Below, one piece after another: positions 8,184-16,551 of a DNA stretch of 64,000 nt. The position numbers and the translations under genes were made by a program. Within the stretch, counting starts at the first letter, position 1. The number at the start of each line of letters is the position of its first letter. The notes under the pieces are model-generated. The model was given only the letters and a program-made list of their open reading frames with translations. It was not told the DNA's origin and did no database searches. The DNA comes from Myxococcales bacterium. GTDB taxonomy: Bacteria > Myxococcota_A > Polyangia > Haliangiales > Haliangiaceae. The DNA lies in contig JADJJK010000039.1 of the NCBI GenBank assembly GCA_016706545.1, positions 18,076-82,075 of the forward strand. Reading direction: 5' to 3'.

Positions 8184-8705
8184 ATGGGACGCTGGCTGCC
8201 GATGACCGCAGAGCCAGACGGGTCCGCGCTAACGGCTGACGGCAAGTCCACGCTCGAGGTCCTGGCGCAGATCGACATGTTCAGCGGCTTGCCCGCTGAG
8301 CACCTCAACCGGGTCGTCGATATCGGCGTGGAGGAGCAGTACAAGAGCGGCGCCACCGTGTTCTCCGAGGGCGAGCCCGGCGACAAGTTCTATCTCATCG
8401 TCGAGGGCGCGGTCCGGATCAGCCGGTTCGTGCCCGGCATGGGAGAAGAGGCGCTGGCCGTGCTGCGGCCGGGCAACTACTTCGGCGAGATGTCGCTCAT
8501 CGATGACGCAGCGCGCTCGGCGACCGCGGTGTGCCACGAACGCTGTCGCCTGTTCGTGGTCAACCGCAAGGACCTCGAGGATCTGTTGTTCGTCGACCGG
8601 GAGCTCGCGTACGAGCTCTTGTGGAACTGGGTACGCACGCTGTCGCGTCGCCTGCGCGCCACCAACGACAAGATGACGTTTCTCGCCACGACCTCGAAGT
8701 TCTAG
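8184..8705 (+). CDS. Cyclic-nucleotide-binding domain protein
   Basis: 173 residues holding a single CRP-type cyclic-nucleotide-binding domain. GSATVFSEGEPGDKFYLI-type strands lead to the phosphate-binding cassette GNYFGEMSLIDDAARSATA, whose Gly-Glu and Arg positions are kept. There is no DNA-binding helix-turn-helix after it, only a C-terminal helix, so it is more likely a regulatory subunit than a transcription factor. The start could also be the ATG at 8202. Confidence 0.85.
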   Translation: MGRWLPMTAEPDGSALTADGKSTLEVLAQIDMFSGLPAEHLNRVVDIGVEEQYKSGATVFSEGEPGDKFYLIVEGAVRISRFVPGMGEEALAVLRPGNYFGEMSLIDDAARSATAVCHERCRLFVVNRKDLEDLLFVDRELAYELLWNWVRTLSRRLRATNDKMTFLATTSKF

Positions 8706-8711
8706 GCCGCA

Positions 8712-9317
8712 ATGCAGCGCCCGCGCGCGAAGCGATCCAGCCACCACACGTCGCGCAGCTCGCCCAGCACAGTGGCGGTGGCAGCGGCGGTGATCGCCGC
8801 GGCGCTGAGCTCCCTCGCCGCTGCCGACGAGCTGCCGCCAGGTACGGTCGGCGCGGTGGTCGGGGCGCAGGCGGGGACCTCGGGGTCGTACACCTCGCTC
8901 GGCGTGGGCGCAGCCTATGGGCTCAGCGCGGCGTGGCAGCCGATCGCGGATGACAAGCGCGTGGGCTGGGGGGTGCGGTGCAGCGTGCTCTTTGGCTACT
9001 TTCCAGATGCCTCCTCCGCCCCGGTCAGCGGGGTGCTGCGGCTGGTGGAGCTGGACCTCGTCGCTCGTTTGCGCATCGCGCCAACCGCGCGCCCCGGGCG
9101 CTATCTCACCGCCGGCCTTGGCGCTTCGCTGCTCCGCAGCAACGAGCCGATCAAGCCCGACAACCAGCGCGCCTTCGCCGGTCCCATCGCCACGTTTGGC
9201 TACGAGCACAACGCCTGGGGATCTGCGCTGCTGGGCATCGATGTGCGCTACGGCATCATCGAAACCGGCCCCACGTCGATCGGACTTCTCGTCTTCGTTG
9301 GGACCGCTCTAAGATAG
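8712..9317 (+). CDS. Predicted outer-membrane beta-barrel protein
   Basis: 201 residues: a long signal peptide ending in SLAAADE, then alternating Gly/aromatic strands (YTSLGVGAAYGLS, GVRCSVLFGYFP, RYLTAGLGASLL) typical of an eight-strand barrel. It starts seven bases after the cyclic-nucleotide-binding gene and is probably co-transcribed. Function unknown. Confidence 0.6.
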   Translation: MQRPRAKRSSHHTSRSSPSTVAVAAAVIAAALSSLAAADELPPGTVGAVVGAQAGTSGSYTSLGVGAAYGLSAAWQPIADDKRVGWGVRCSVLFGYFPDASSAPVSGVLRLVELDLVARLRIAPTARPGRYLTAGLGASLLRSNEPIKPDNQRAFAGPIATFGYEHNAWGSALLGIDVRYGIIETGPTSIGLLVFVGTALR

Positions 9318-9348
9318 CGGGCACGGCGCCACGTGCGCGCGCTCCATC

Positions 9349-9885
9349 ATGCCTCGCCTGTCGACGCCGCGGTTCTCTCTCGTGCCGATCACGCTCCCGA
9401 TGCTGGAGGCGGTGGTGACGAATCATCGCGCGCTGGCGGAGCAGCTAGCCGGGGCGGTGTTCCCCGACGAGTGGCCAGGCGAAGACCTCATCGCGCGGGC
9501 CTTCCCCTATTCCCTGGAGGCGGTGCGCGCCGATCCGCAGCGGCGCCTCTGGGGCGACTCGCTGGTGGTGCGCCCGGCGCAGGCCCGCGGCTGGCCGCCA
9601 CGGGTGGTGGGGAGCGTCATCTTCCATGGACGCCCGGAGGATGGGGTGGCCGAGGTGGGCTACGGCGTGGAGTCCGACTCTCGAGGCCAGGGGGTGGCGA
9701 CCGAGGCCACGCTGGCCTGCGTGGAGTGGGCGCTCGGGGAGCCGGGGATCTGCGCGGTCCAGGCGACGACGTTCCCCTGGCACCTGGCGTCGCTGGCGGT
9801 CATCCGCAAGCTCGGGATGGAGCTGATGACCACGCGAGACCACGACACGCTGGGCGAGCTGCTGGTGTTCGAGCGTCGACGCTGA
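9349..9885 (+). CDS. GNAT-family N-acetyltransferase (RimJ-like)
   Basis: 178 residues. Acyl-CoA binding motif A is clear: VGYGVESDSRGQGVATEA, with the RGQGVA loop that binds the CoA pyrophosphate. The C-terminal region resembles RimJ/RimL-type enzymes that acetylate protein N-termini or small amines. Substrate not predictable. Confidence 0.8.
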   Translation: MPRLSTPRFSLVPITLPMLEAVVTNHRALAEQLAGAVFPDEWPGEDLIARAFPYSLEAVRADPQRRLWGDSLVVRPAQARGWPPRVVGSVIFHGRPEDGVAEVGYGVESDSRGQGVATEATLACVEWALGEPGICAVQATTFPWHLASLAVIRKLGMELMTTRDHDTLGELLVFERRR

Positions 9886-9947
9886 GCATGGCGCGGGGCC
9901 GCGTCAGCCGGCGCCGGGCCGACGCCAACCCAGGCGCTCCGAAAACG

Positions 9948-9976
9948 AAAAAAAGCAGCCCACCAAGGTGAGCTGC
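9948..9976 (-). terminator. Intrinsic terminator of the ATP synthase Fo operon
   Basis: A 10-bp stem (9955-9964 with 9967-9976, one G-U pair) with a two-base loop is followed on the minus strand by seven T. It lies 40 bases after the atpE stop. Confidence 0.85.
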
Positions 9977-10015
9977 CCTGCATACCCGGATTCGCGCGAA
10001 CCGGGAGAGCTAGCT

Positions 10016-10357
10016 TTAGATCTTGCCCATGAGCATGAACGCGATGATGAGCGCGTAAATGACGAGGGACTCGATGAGGGCGAGGCCGAGAATCATCGGG
10101 CCGCGGATCTTGTCAGCGGCGCCCGGGTTGCGAGCGATGCCATCGAGCGCCGTCGCGGCAGCGCGGCCCTGACCGAGCGCGCCACCGAGGGCGGCGAGGC
10201 CGAGACCGAGACCAGCGGCGAGAGCGATGTAGCCGCCCTGGTTGGCCTTGGCGGCCTCAACGGAGATGCCGGCATCCTGCGCGTAGGCGATGCTGGCGAT
10301 GCTCATCACCACGATCGTGGTCATCATCGAGAGAAGAGTCTTGACGGTGCGCTTCAT
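10016..10357 (-). CDS. atpE: ATP synthase subunit c, with signal peptide and sodium-site residues
   Basis: 113 residues, longer than the usual 75-90 because of a cleavable N-terminal signal (about 1-26, ending SIAYAQ), as is common in deltaproteobacteria. Two membrane helices form the rotor hairpin, with a conserved RNP loop. The ion-binding Glu is residue 96. Gln63, Glu96, Ser97 and Tyr101 have the spacing of the sodium-binding set of Ilyobacter-type c subunits. Last gene of the Fo operon; a strong terminator follows. Confidence 0.95.
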   Translation of the reverse strand: MKRTVKTLLSMMTTIVVMSIASIAYAQDAGISVEAAKANQGGYIALAAGLGLGLAALGGALGQGRAAATALDGIARNPGAADKIRGPMILGLALIESLVIYALIIAFMLMGKI

Positions 10358-10464
10358 GGAAATTTCTCCTGGGGCCTTGAGAGGGTGAGGTGGTTCGCGC
10401 GGAAAACGCGGGCTTCTTACTTCAGTTTGGATGCGTGGTAAAGGGAATCAGGTGTGCAAAACGC

Positions 10465-10488
10465 GGATCGAGAACCGGATCGAGAACC
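10465..10488. repeat. 12-bp direct repeat after the atpB stop
   Basis: Two exact tandem copies of ggatcgagaacc begin 24 bases beyond the atpB stop codon (minus strand), between atpB and atpE. Confidence 0.8.
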
Positions 10489-10512
10489 GCCGGTGATCTC
10501 GGCGAGCCTCGT

Positions 10513-11289
10513 TCAGTGCTCCTCGTGCTCCACGGCCATGGACAGGTAGACCAGGGTCAGGGTGCAGAACACGATGGCCTGGACCAGGCAGACCAGCAGG
10601 CCGAGCAGATAGAACGGCAGGGGGACCAGCAGGGGGACCAGGGTGAAGAACGAGAAGATCACCTTGTGGTCCGCGAGCATGTTGCCCATGAGCCGCAAAG
10701 ACAGCGACATCGGCCGCGCCAGGTGGCTGATGATCTCGATGGGCAGCATCAGCGGCGCCAGCATCGGGCTTGGGCCAAGGAAGTGCTTGAAGTACGCCAG
10801 GCCGTGCTCCTTGATGCCGTAGACGTGGGTGGCGAGGAAGATGGTGAGCGCCAGGGCGACGTTGGTCTTGAGGGTGTCGTTGGGCGAGATGAAGCCCGGC
10901 ACCAGGCCGATCAGGTTGCCAAACAGGATGAACATCCACAGCGCGCCCACCAGCGGGAAGAACCGCGGGGCGTTGTGCGCGCCCATCGCGCCCTCCACCA
11001 TGCCGTAGAGGCTCTCGGCCATGGTCTCGAACACGTTGCCGAGCGTCATCTTGCGCGGCGGGACCAGGCCTTCGCCCTTGCTCGCCAGGCTGCCCTTGAA
11101 CGCCATGGCGCCGTAGATGACAAAGGCCACCACCACGATCGTCACCAGCACGTGGGTGAGCGAGAAGTGGTTGCGGCCGAACATCATCCACTCCCACTCG
11201 CGCCCCATGATGTGCCCGAGCTTCTCCTGCAGTGGCCCAAACCACGAGAAGCGATTGAGGAAGTCGAACCAAGTGCCGTGTTCACCCAT
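10513..11289 (-). CDS. atpB: ATP synthase subunit a
   Basis: 258 residues. Stator membrane subunit that carries ions to and from the c ring. Five or six membrane helices are visible. The catalytic Arg lies in SLSLRLMGNMLADHKV, the classical helix-4 motif, and NLIGLVPG is the conserved helix-2 segment. Sits between the atpI-like gene and atpE; 155 bases separate it from atpE. Confidence 0.95.
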   Translation of the reverse strand: MGEHGTWFDFLNRFSWFGPLQEKLGHIMGREWEWMMFGRNHFSLTHVLVTIVVVAFVIYGAMAFKGSLASKGEGLVPPRKMTLGNVFETMAESLYGMVEGAMGAHNAPRFFPLVGALWMFILFGNLIGLVPGFISPNDTLKTNVALALTIFLATHVYGIKEHGLAYFKHFLGPSPMLAPLMLPIEIISHLARPMSLSLRLMGNMLADHKVIFSFFTLVPLLVPLPFYLLGLLVCLVQAIVFCTLTLVYLSMAVEHEEH

Positions 11290-11298
11290 GGCGTTGTC

Positions 11299-11682
11299 TC
11301 ATTGCGGTTGAGGGTCTTGGGGCGGCCGCAGGGCCGCGTGGACGCTCTCGACGAGGATCGAGACGATGAAGATCGAGTATCCGGCAGCAAACGCAGCGGC
11401 GTTGATGGGCAAGAGCCAGAGGCTCGCCACCACCGCCGCCATGAGCAGCATCATCTTGGGCAGCACCAAGAGCATGTGGTTGCCGGCGTCGCCGCGCGCA
11501 GCGTCCCGCGTGTAGCGGGCCACCAGGCGGCTGACCACCGCGAAGTTCAGGCAGGTAAGGGCCACGCCCACCGCGATGCCGAGCGCGATGGAGCGGGGCT
11601 GGCTCAGCGCCGCGGCGATCACCGCGATGCCGCCGAGCGCGTAGTTGAGGCGCTCGATGCGGACCATGCTGTCGAGGTTCAC
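11299..11682 (-). CDS. atpI: ATP synthase I-like membrane protein
   Basis: 127 residues with four predicted membrane helices, of the ATP synthase I chain family, which helps assemble the c ring or supply magnesium. The start overlaps the stop of the upstream small subunit by four bases, and it ends nine bases before atpB, so translational coupling is likely. Identification rests on size, helices and context. Confidence 0.7.
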   Translation of the reverse strand: MNLDSMVRIERLNYALGGIAVIAAALSQPRSIALGIAVGVALTCLNFAVVSRLVARYTRDAARGDAGNHMLLVLPKMMLLMAAVVASLWLLPINAAAFAAGYSIFIVSILVESVHAALRPPQDPQPQ

Positions 11683-12005
11683 GGCTCGGACTCCGTGCGG
11701 CTGGCGCGATCCATCGCGCGCATCACCGAGCGCAGGCCCGCGGTGAAGCCGATCGTGAGGCCGAGCAACATGAGCCAGGGCGTGGTGCCGAGCCGGTTGT
11801 CGACCCAGCGCCCGCCGAACATGCCGAGCAAGACCGAGATGGAGAGCTCGATCCCCACCGACGACATGCGCAGGCTGCGCATGGTCTGGCGGGTCCGCGC
11901 GGCCACCCGGTCCGAGACATCGCTGGAGCGGACCGCGGCTTGTCCGGCCGGCGTCGCCGTCGCCGCGCTGACGCCTCCCGGCGCGACCCCCGCTGGAGAA
12001 TCCAT
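11679..12005 (-). CDS. AtpZ/AtpQ-like small ATP synthase protein
   Basis: 108 residues from the ATG at 12005, chosen because GGGGAG lies six bases upstream; in-frame ATGs at 12041 and earlier lack such a site. A disordered Ala/Pro N-terminus precedes two membrane helices (VGIELSISVLLGMFGGRWVD and the PWLMLLGL segment), the pattern of the small Fo accessory proteins that head many bacterial atp operons. First gene of the Fo operon. Confidence 0.7.
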   Translation of the reverse strand: MDSPAGVAPGGVSAATATPAGQAAVRSSDVSDRVAARTRQTMRSLRMSSVGIELSISVLLGMFGGRWVDNRLGTTPWLMLLGLTIGFTAGLRSVMRAMDRASRTESEP

Positions 12006-12484
12006 CGGGATCTCCCCGTTATGCGCGTGGTCGGCGGCCATGGTTCTTCGATGCGGCGACCTCATATCATCGTCGCATCCGGGGGTCAATCGATGGCGGC
12101 GGCCAGTCTGCTGTGCGCTGGCGTGGTTCCCTGCCGCGGGGCTAATTATTTTGAATGACTCATATAGTTCGCCGATCCCGGGCCGAGGGCTCGGGCCGTC
12201 TGCGAGCACCGCGCGGTCGCCGGCCCAGAAATCGCGTAGGCCGTTGGAAAGCCTTGGTTTCGGCGCCTTGATCGGCGCACTTGTGCCATTGCTCGCGCGT
12301 CGGTGCGCCCCTCCGGCAGTCCGTCAACCCTTGGAAACCATGGCGAGTCATCTGGAGCCGCGCCGCCAGGCGTCGCCGAGCGTGGCGCCGGGGCCTGTTT
12401 GACCGGCACTGGCAGACCGCGGTAGGAACGCGCCTTCATCGGCCGCCCCTGGGGAACCAGCGGCAGCCGGTCGAAGGAGACTCC
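12006..12484. other. Divergent intergenic region between the Fo operon and kup1
   Basis: 479 bases without a supported gene. An AT-rich patch at about 12141-12172 stands out and is the likely promoter area. The remaining 300 bases upstream of kup1 are GC-rich with several short inverted repeats. I see no match to a known riboswitch. A strong ribosome-binding site (GAAGGAGA) ends the region just before kup1. Confidence 0.5.
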
Positions 12485-14404
12485 ATGTCCAGTCCGGTCC
12501 CCGGTGCCCACGCGGCCCACCCTAGCGCCTCGCCGTCTCGTTCGGAGCTGGTGGCGCTGTCGCTCGCCGCGCTTGGCGTGGTGTATGGCGACATCGGGAC
12601 CTCGCCGCTGTACTCGCTCAAGGAGTGCCTGGCTTACCCGTTCATCAAGCACGCGGTGCGGCCGGAGCCCGACGCGGTGCTCGGCGTGCTCTCGCTGGTG
12701 CTCTGGTCGCTCCTGCTGGTGGTGGTGGTCAAGTACCTGACGTTCGTGCTGCAGGCCGACAACAAGGGCGAGGGCGGCATCCTGGCGCTCGCCGCGCTCC
12801 TGCCCCCCAAGGCGGCGAAGGCTGGGCTTGGCGTGGCCACGCTCGCGGCGTTGCTCGGCGGCGGGCTCCTCTACGGCGATGGCATCATCACGCCCGCCAT
12901 CTCCGTGCTGGGCGCGATCGAGGGGCTGGCGGTGGCCACCGACGCGCTGGAGCCAGCGGTGATGCCGATCTCGATCGCGATCCTGATCGGCCTGTTCGTG
13001 GTGCAGCGGCACGGCACCCACGCCATCGGCAAGATCTTTGGCTGGATCATGCTGGTGTGGTTCGTGGTGCTCGGGGTCGAAGGCGTGTTGTGGGTGGTCA
13101 AGGAGCCCAGCGTGATGCGCGCGCTCAGCCCGGTCTATGGCGTGCGGTTCTTGCTCGACCACGGCACCCACGGCTTCTTGCTGCTTGGCTCGGTGGTCCT
13201 GGTGGTCACAGGTGGCGAGGCGTTGTACGCGGACATGGGCCACTTTGGTCGCAAGCCTATCCGGGTGGCCTGGTACACGGTGGTGTTGCCGGGCCTCGTG
13301 CTCAACTACTTCGGGCAGGGCGCGCTGTTTCTCATCAAGCCCATCGGCACCGTCGAGAATCCGTTCTTCGAGCTGGTGTCCGGCCCGTGGATCTACCCGC
13401 AAGTGGTGATCGCCACGCTGGCCGCCATCATCGCCTCGCAGGCGCTCATCTCCGGCGCGTTCTCGCTGACCCGCCAGGCGGTGCAGCTTGGATACCTGCC
13501 GCGCGTCTCGGTGGTCCACACCTCCGCCAAGCAGGAAGGGCAGATCTACATCCCGGAGGTCAACGTGCTCCTGGCGGTCGGTACCCTGGCGCTGGTGGTG
13601 GGCTTTGGCTCCAGCACCCGGCTCGCCGGCGCGTACGGCATCGCCGTGACCATCACCATGACGATCACGACCTGGCTGTTCTATCAGGTGGCTCGCCACC
13701 GCTGGGGATGGAAGCGGCGTCGGCTCGTCCCGCTGGTGCTGATCTTGTTGCCGTTCGACCTGGCCTTCCTTGGCGCCAACGCCGCCAAGATTCCGCACGG
13801 TGGCTGGGTCCCTCTGGGCGTGGGCTTCTTGGTCGTGCTCATCATGACGACGTGGTGGCGCGGTCGCTACGAGATGTCGCAGTCGATGAACGCGGGCTCG
13901 ATCCCGGATGACCTGTTCTTCGCCGACCTGACGGAGACGCGGACGCACCGGGTGCGCGGCACGGCGGTGTTCATGACCTCGTCGTCGGAGGGCATCCCCA
14001 ACGTGCTGATGCACCACCTCAAGCACAACCAGGTGCTGCACAAGCAGGTGGTGTTGCTCTCGCTCATCACCGAGCCGGTGCCGTTCGTGCCGGGCAATAG
14101 CGCCATCGAGGTGCATGAGCTGGCTCACGGCTTCTACCGGGTGATCGCGCGGGTGGGCTTCATGCAGTCGAGCGACGTGCCGCGGATCCTCGCGCGCTGC
14201 GCGCCACGGGGCGTGGACGCCGAAGAGATGACGACGACGTACTACCTGGGGCGGCAGACGCTCTTGACCACCGGGCGCATCAAGATGGCGCGCTGGCGCA
14301 AGCGCCTGTTCTCGTTCCTGATGAAGAACGCCCGTCCGCCGACCGACTTCTTCAACCTGCCGCCCAACCGCGTGGTCGAGCTGGGCGTGCAGATCGAGAT
14401 GTAG
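12485..14404 (+). CDS. kup: Kup-type potassium uptake transporter 1
   Basis: 639 residues from the ATG at 12485 (GAAGGAGA four bases upstream). About twelve membrane helices, then a cytoplasmic tail. Family signature GVVYGDIGTSPLYSLKE at the N-terminus and the acidic GDGIITPAISVL segment. Imports potassium driven by protons, with low-voltage dependence. The last 520 bases are almost identical to kup2 while the membrane part has diverged more, which suggests gene conversion. Confidence 0.95.
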   Translation: MSSPVPGAHAAHPSASPSRSELVALSLAALGVVYGDIGTSPLYSLKECLAYPFIKHAVRPEPDAVLGVLSLVLWSLLLVVVVKYLTFVLQADNKGEGGILALAALLPPKAAKAGLGVATLAALLGGGLLYGDGIITPAISVLGAIEGLAVATDALEPAVMPISIAILIGLFVVQRHGTHAIGKIFGWIMLVWFVVLGVEGVLWVVKEPSVMRALSPVYGVRFLLDHGTHGFLLLGSVVLVVTGGEALYADMGHFGRKPIRVAWYTVVLPGLVLNYFGQGALFLIKPIGTVENPFFELVSGPWIYPQVVIATLAAIIASQALISGAFSLTRQAVQLGYLPRVSVVHTSAKQEGQIYIPEVNVLLAVGTLALVVGFGSSTRLAGAYGIAVTITMTITTWLFYQVARHRWGWKRRRLVPLVLILLPFDLAFLGANAAKIPHGGWVPLGVGFLVVLIMTTWWRGRYEMSQSMNAGSIPDDLFFADLTETRTHRVRGTAVFMTSSSEGIPNVLMHHLKHNQVLHKQVVLLSLITEPVPFVPGNSAIEVHELAHGFYRVIARVGFMQSSDVPRILARCAPRGVDAEEMTTTYYLGRQTLLTTGRIKMARWRKRLFSFLMKNARPPTDFFNLPPNRVVELGVQIEM

Positions 14405-14452
14405 ATCGAGACGTTGCGTCATCGCGACTCGGCCATGAACGACGTGTTACAG

Positions 14453-14560
14453 CGCAGGTCTCCCGCAGCTCACCCATGGTGGGTGAAGGAGATCTGCGCC
14501 TTGGCGCCCGCGGCGCTCATGCCGCGATAAGGGCGCGGCCGACGCCCTCAGCGGGTCGGC
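14453..14560 (+). promoter_or_regulatory. Structured leader of kup2: three consecutive hairpins
   Basis: Three inverted repeats stand in a row just before kup2: 14453-14498 (cgcag/ctgcg, tctcc/ggaga and tcaccc/gggtga nested), 14504-14536 (gcgccc/gggcgc enclosing cgcggc/gccgcg), and 14538-14560 (gccgac/gtcggc). None is followed by a T run, so these are not simple terminators. A post-transcriptional control element is possible; no known riboswitch class is recognised. Confidence 0.4.
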
Positions 14561-14576
14561 GACGAGCGAGGAATCC

Positions 14577-16481
14577 ATGTCCACACCTGTTTCGGCTGCT
14601 CATCACGCTGGACCTGCCACCGGCAAGGAACTCACGACCCTCTCTCTCGCGGCGCTCGGCGTCGTCTACGGCGACATCGGCACCTCGCCTTTGTACGCGC
14701 TCAAGGAGTGCCTGGCGTACCCGGCCATTCCGCACGCCGCGGTGCCGGTTCCTTCCGCGGTGCTCGGCGTGCTGTCGCTGGTCTTGTGGTCGCTGTTTCT
14801 GGTGGTCATCGTCAAGTACCTGACCTTCGTCATGCGCGCGGACAACAAGGGCGAGGGCGGCATCCTCGCGCTCGCGGCGCTGGTGCCCAGCGCTCGCGGC
14901 AAGCTTGGGCCGCTCACCGTGGCGGCGCTCTTGGGCGCGGGCTTGCTCTACGGAGATGGCGTGATCACGCCGGCGATCTCCGTGCTGGGCGCCATCGAGG
15001 GGCTCGGCGTGGCGACCGACGCCTTGACCCCGGCGGTCTTGCCCCTGTCGCTGGCGATCTTGGTGGGGCTCTTTGCGGTGCAACGGCACGGCACCCACCG
15101 CATTGGCCGGGTCTTTGGCTGGATCATGCTGGTGTGGTTCATCGTGCTCGGCGTGGAAGGGGTGATCTGGGTGGTGCGAGAGCCGGGCGTTATCCGGGCG
15201 GTCAACCCTTGGTATGGCGTGCAGTTCTTGCTGACCCACAACTGGCATGGCTTCCTGCTACTCGGCTCGGTGTTCCTGGTGGTCACCGGCGGCGAGGCGC
15301 TGTACGCCGACATGGGCCACTTCGGCCGCAAGCCCATCCGCGTGGCCTGGTACGCCGTGGTGCTGCCGGGGCTCCTGCTGAACTACTTTGGTCAAGGGGC
15401 GTTGTTCCTGAGCCGACCCGTGGAGACGGTCAAAAATCCGTTCTTCGAGCTGGTGTCTGGCCCGTGGATCTATCCGCAGGTGATCTTGGCCACGCTGGCC
15501 GCCATCATCGCCTCACAGGCGCTGATCTCCGGCGCGTTCTCGTTGACCCGGCAGGCCATGCAGCTCGGCTTTCTGCCTCGCGTCTCGGTCATGCACACCT
15601 CTGCCAAGCATGAGGGCCAGATCTACATCCCGGAGATCAACGCGCTGCTCATGGTTGGGTGCCTGGCGCTGGTCGTGGGGTTTGGCTCCAGCTCGGCGCT
15701 GGCGGCGGCCTACGGCATCGCGGTCACCGGCACGATGGCGGTGACGACCCTGCTGTTCTACCAGGTGGCGCGCAGCCGCTGGGGATGGCCGCTGCGGAAG
15801 GTCTTGCCGCTGGTCACCATGTTCCTGGTGTTCGATCTGGCGTTCTTTGGCGCCAACGCCGCCAAGATCGCGCATGGTGGCTGGTTCCCGCTGGCGGTGG
15901 GCGGCGGCGTGCTGCTGCTGATGCTCACGTGGTGGCGTGGTCGCCAGGAGCTGGCGCAGTCGATGAACGCGGGCTCGATCCCGGATGACCTGTTCTTCGC
16001 CGACCTGACGGAGACGCGGACGCACCGGGTGCGGGGCACGGCGGTGTTCATGACCTCGTCGTCGGAGGGCATCCCCAACGTGCTGATGCACCATCTCAAG
16101 CACAACCAGGTGCTGCACAAGCAGGTGGTGTTGCTCTCGCTCATCACCGAGCCGGTGCCGTTCGTGCCGGGCAATAACGCCATCGAGGTGCATGAGCTGG
16201 CTCACGGCTTCTACCGGGTGATCGCGCGGGTGGGCTTCATGCAGTCGAGCGACGTGCCGCGGATCCTCGCGCGCTGCGCGCCACAGGGCATCCTCGCCGA
16301 AGAGATGACGACGACGTACTACCTGGGGCGGCAGACGCTCTTGACCACCGGGCGCATCAAGATGGCGCGCTGGCGCAAGCGCCTGTTCTCGTTCCTGATG
16401 AAGAACGCCCGTCCGCCGACGGACTTCTTCAACCTGCCGCCCAACCGCGTGGTCGAGCTGGGCGTGCAGCTCGAGATGTAG
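14577..16481 (+). CDS. kup: Kup-type potassium uptake transporter 2
   Basis: 634 residues, same architecture as kup1: GVVYGDIGTSPLYALKE, about twelve helices, cytoplasmic C-terminal domain. A GAGGA element lies five to six bases before the ATG. The tandem arrangement suggests duplication. The two copies differ most in the N-terminus and loops and hardly at all in the last 170 residues. They are separated by 172 bases, so they may be differently controlled. Confidence 0.95.
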   Translation: MSTPVSAAHHAGPATGKELTTLSLAALGVVYGDIGTSPLYALKECLAYPAIPHAAVPVPSAVLGVLSLVLWSLFLVVIVKYLTFVMRADNKGEGGILALAALVPSARGKLGPLTVAALLGAGLLYGDGVITPAISVLGAIEGLGVATDALTPAVLPLSLAILVGLFAVQRHGTHRIGRVFGWIMLVWFIVLGVEGVIWVVREPGVIRAVNPWYGVQFLLTHNWHGFLLLGSVFLVVTGGEALYADMGHFGRKPIRVAWYAVVLPGLLLNYFGQGALFLSRPVETVKNPFFELVSGPWIYPQVILATLAAIIASQALISGAFSLTRQAMQLGFLPRVSVMHTSAKHEGQIYIPEINALLMVGCLALVVGFGSSSALAAAYGIAVTGTMAVTTLLFYQVARSRWGWPLRKVLPLVTMFLVFDLAFFGANAAKIAHGGWFPLAVGGGVLLLMLTWWRGRQELAQSMNAGSIPDDLFFADLTETRTHRVRGTAVFMTSSSEGIPNVLMHHLKHNQVLHKQVVLLSLITEPVPFVPGNNAIEVHELAHGFYRVIARVGFMQSSDVPRILARCAPQGILAEEMTTTYYLGRQTLLTTGRIKMARWRKRLFSFLMKNARPPTDFFNLPPNRVVELGVQLEM

Positions 16482-16529
16482 ACCGAGATGTAGCTCGAGA
16501 TGTAGACCGAGATGTTGCTCGAGCTGTAG
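16470..16529. repeat. Five 12-bp tandem units at the kup2 stop codon
   Basis: Units alternate ctcgagatgtag and accgagatgtag with a few changes. The first unit is the last three codons plus stop of kup2, so the array has grown out of the end of the coding sequence. Confidence 0.9.
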
Positions 16530-16551
16530 CGCGAGGATCCGACCGAGCGGG

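Noticed and set aside
12405..12484. Cyclic-di-AMP riboswitch before kup1
   Set aside because: A gggaacc-like string is present but the other conserved blocks and spacing of the riboswitch are absent.
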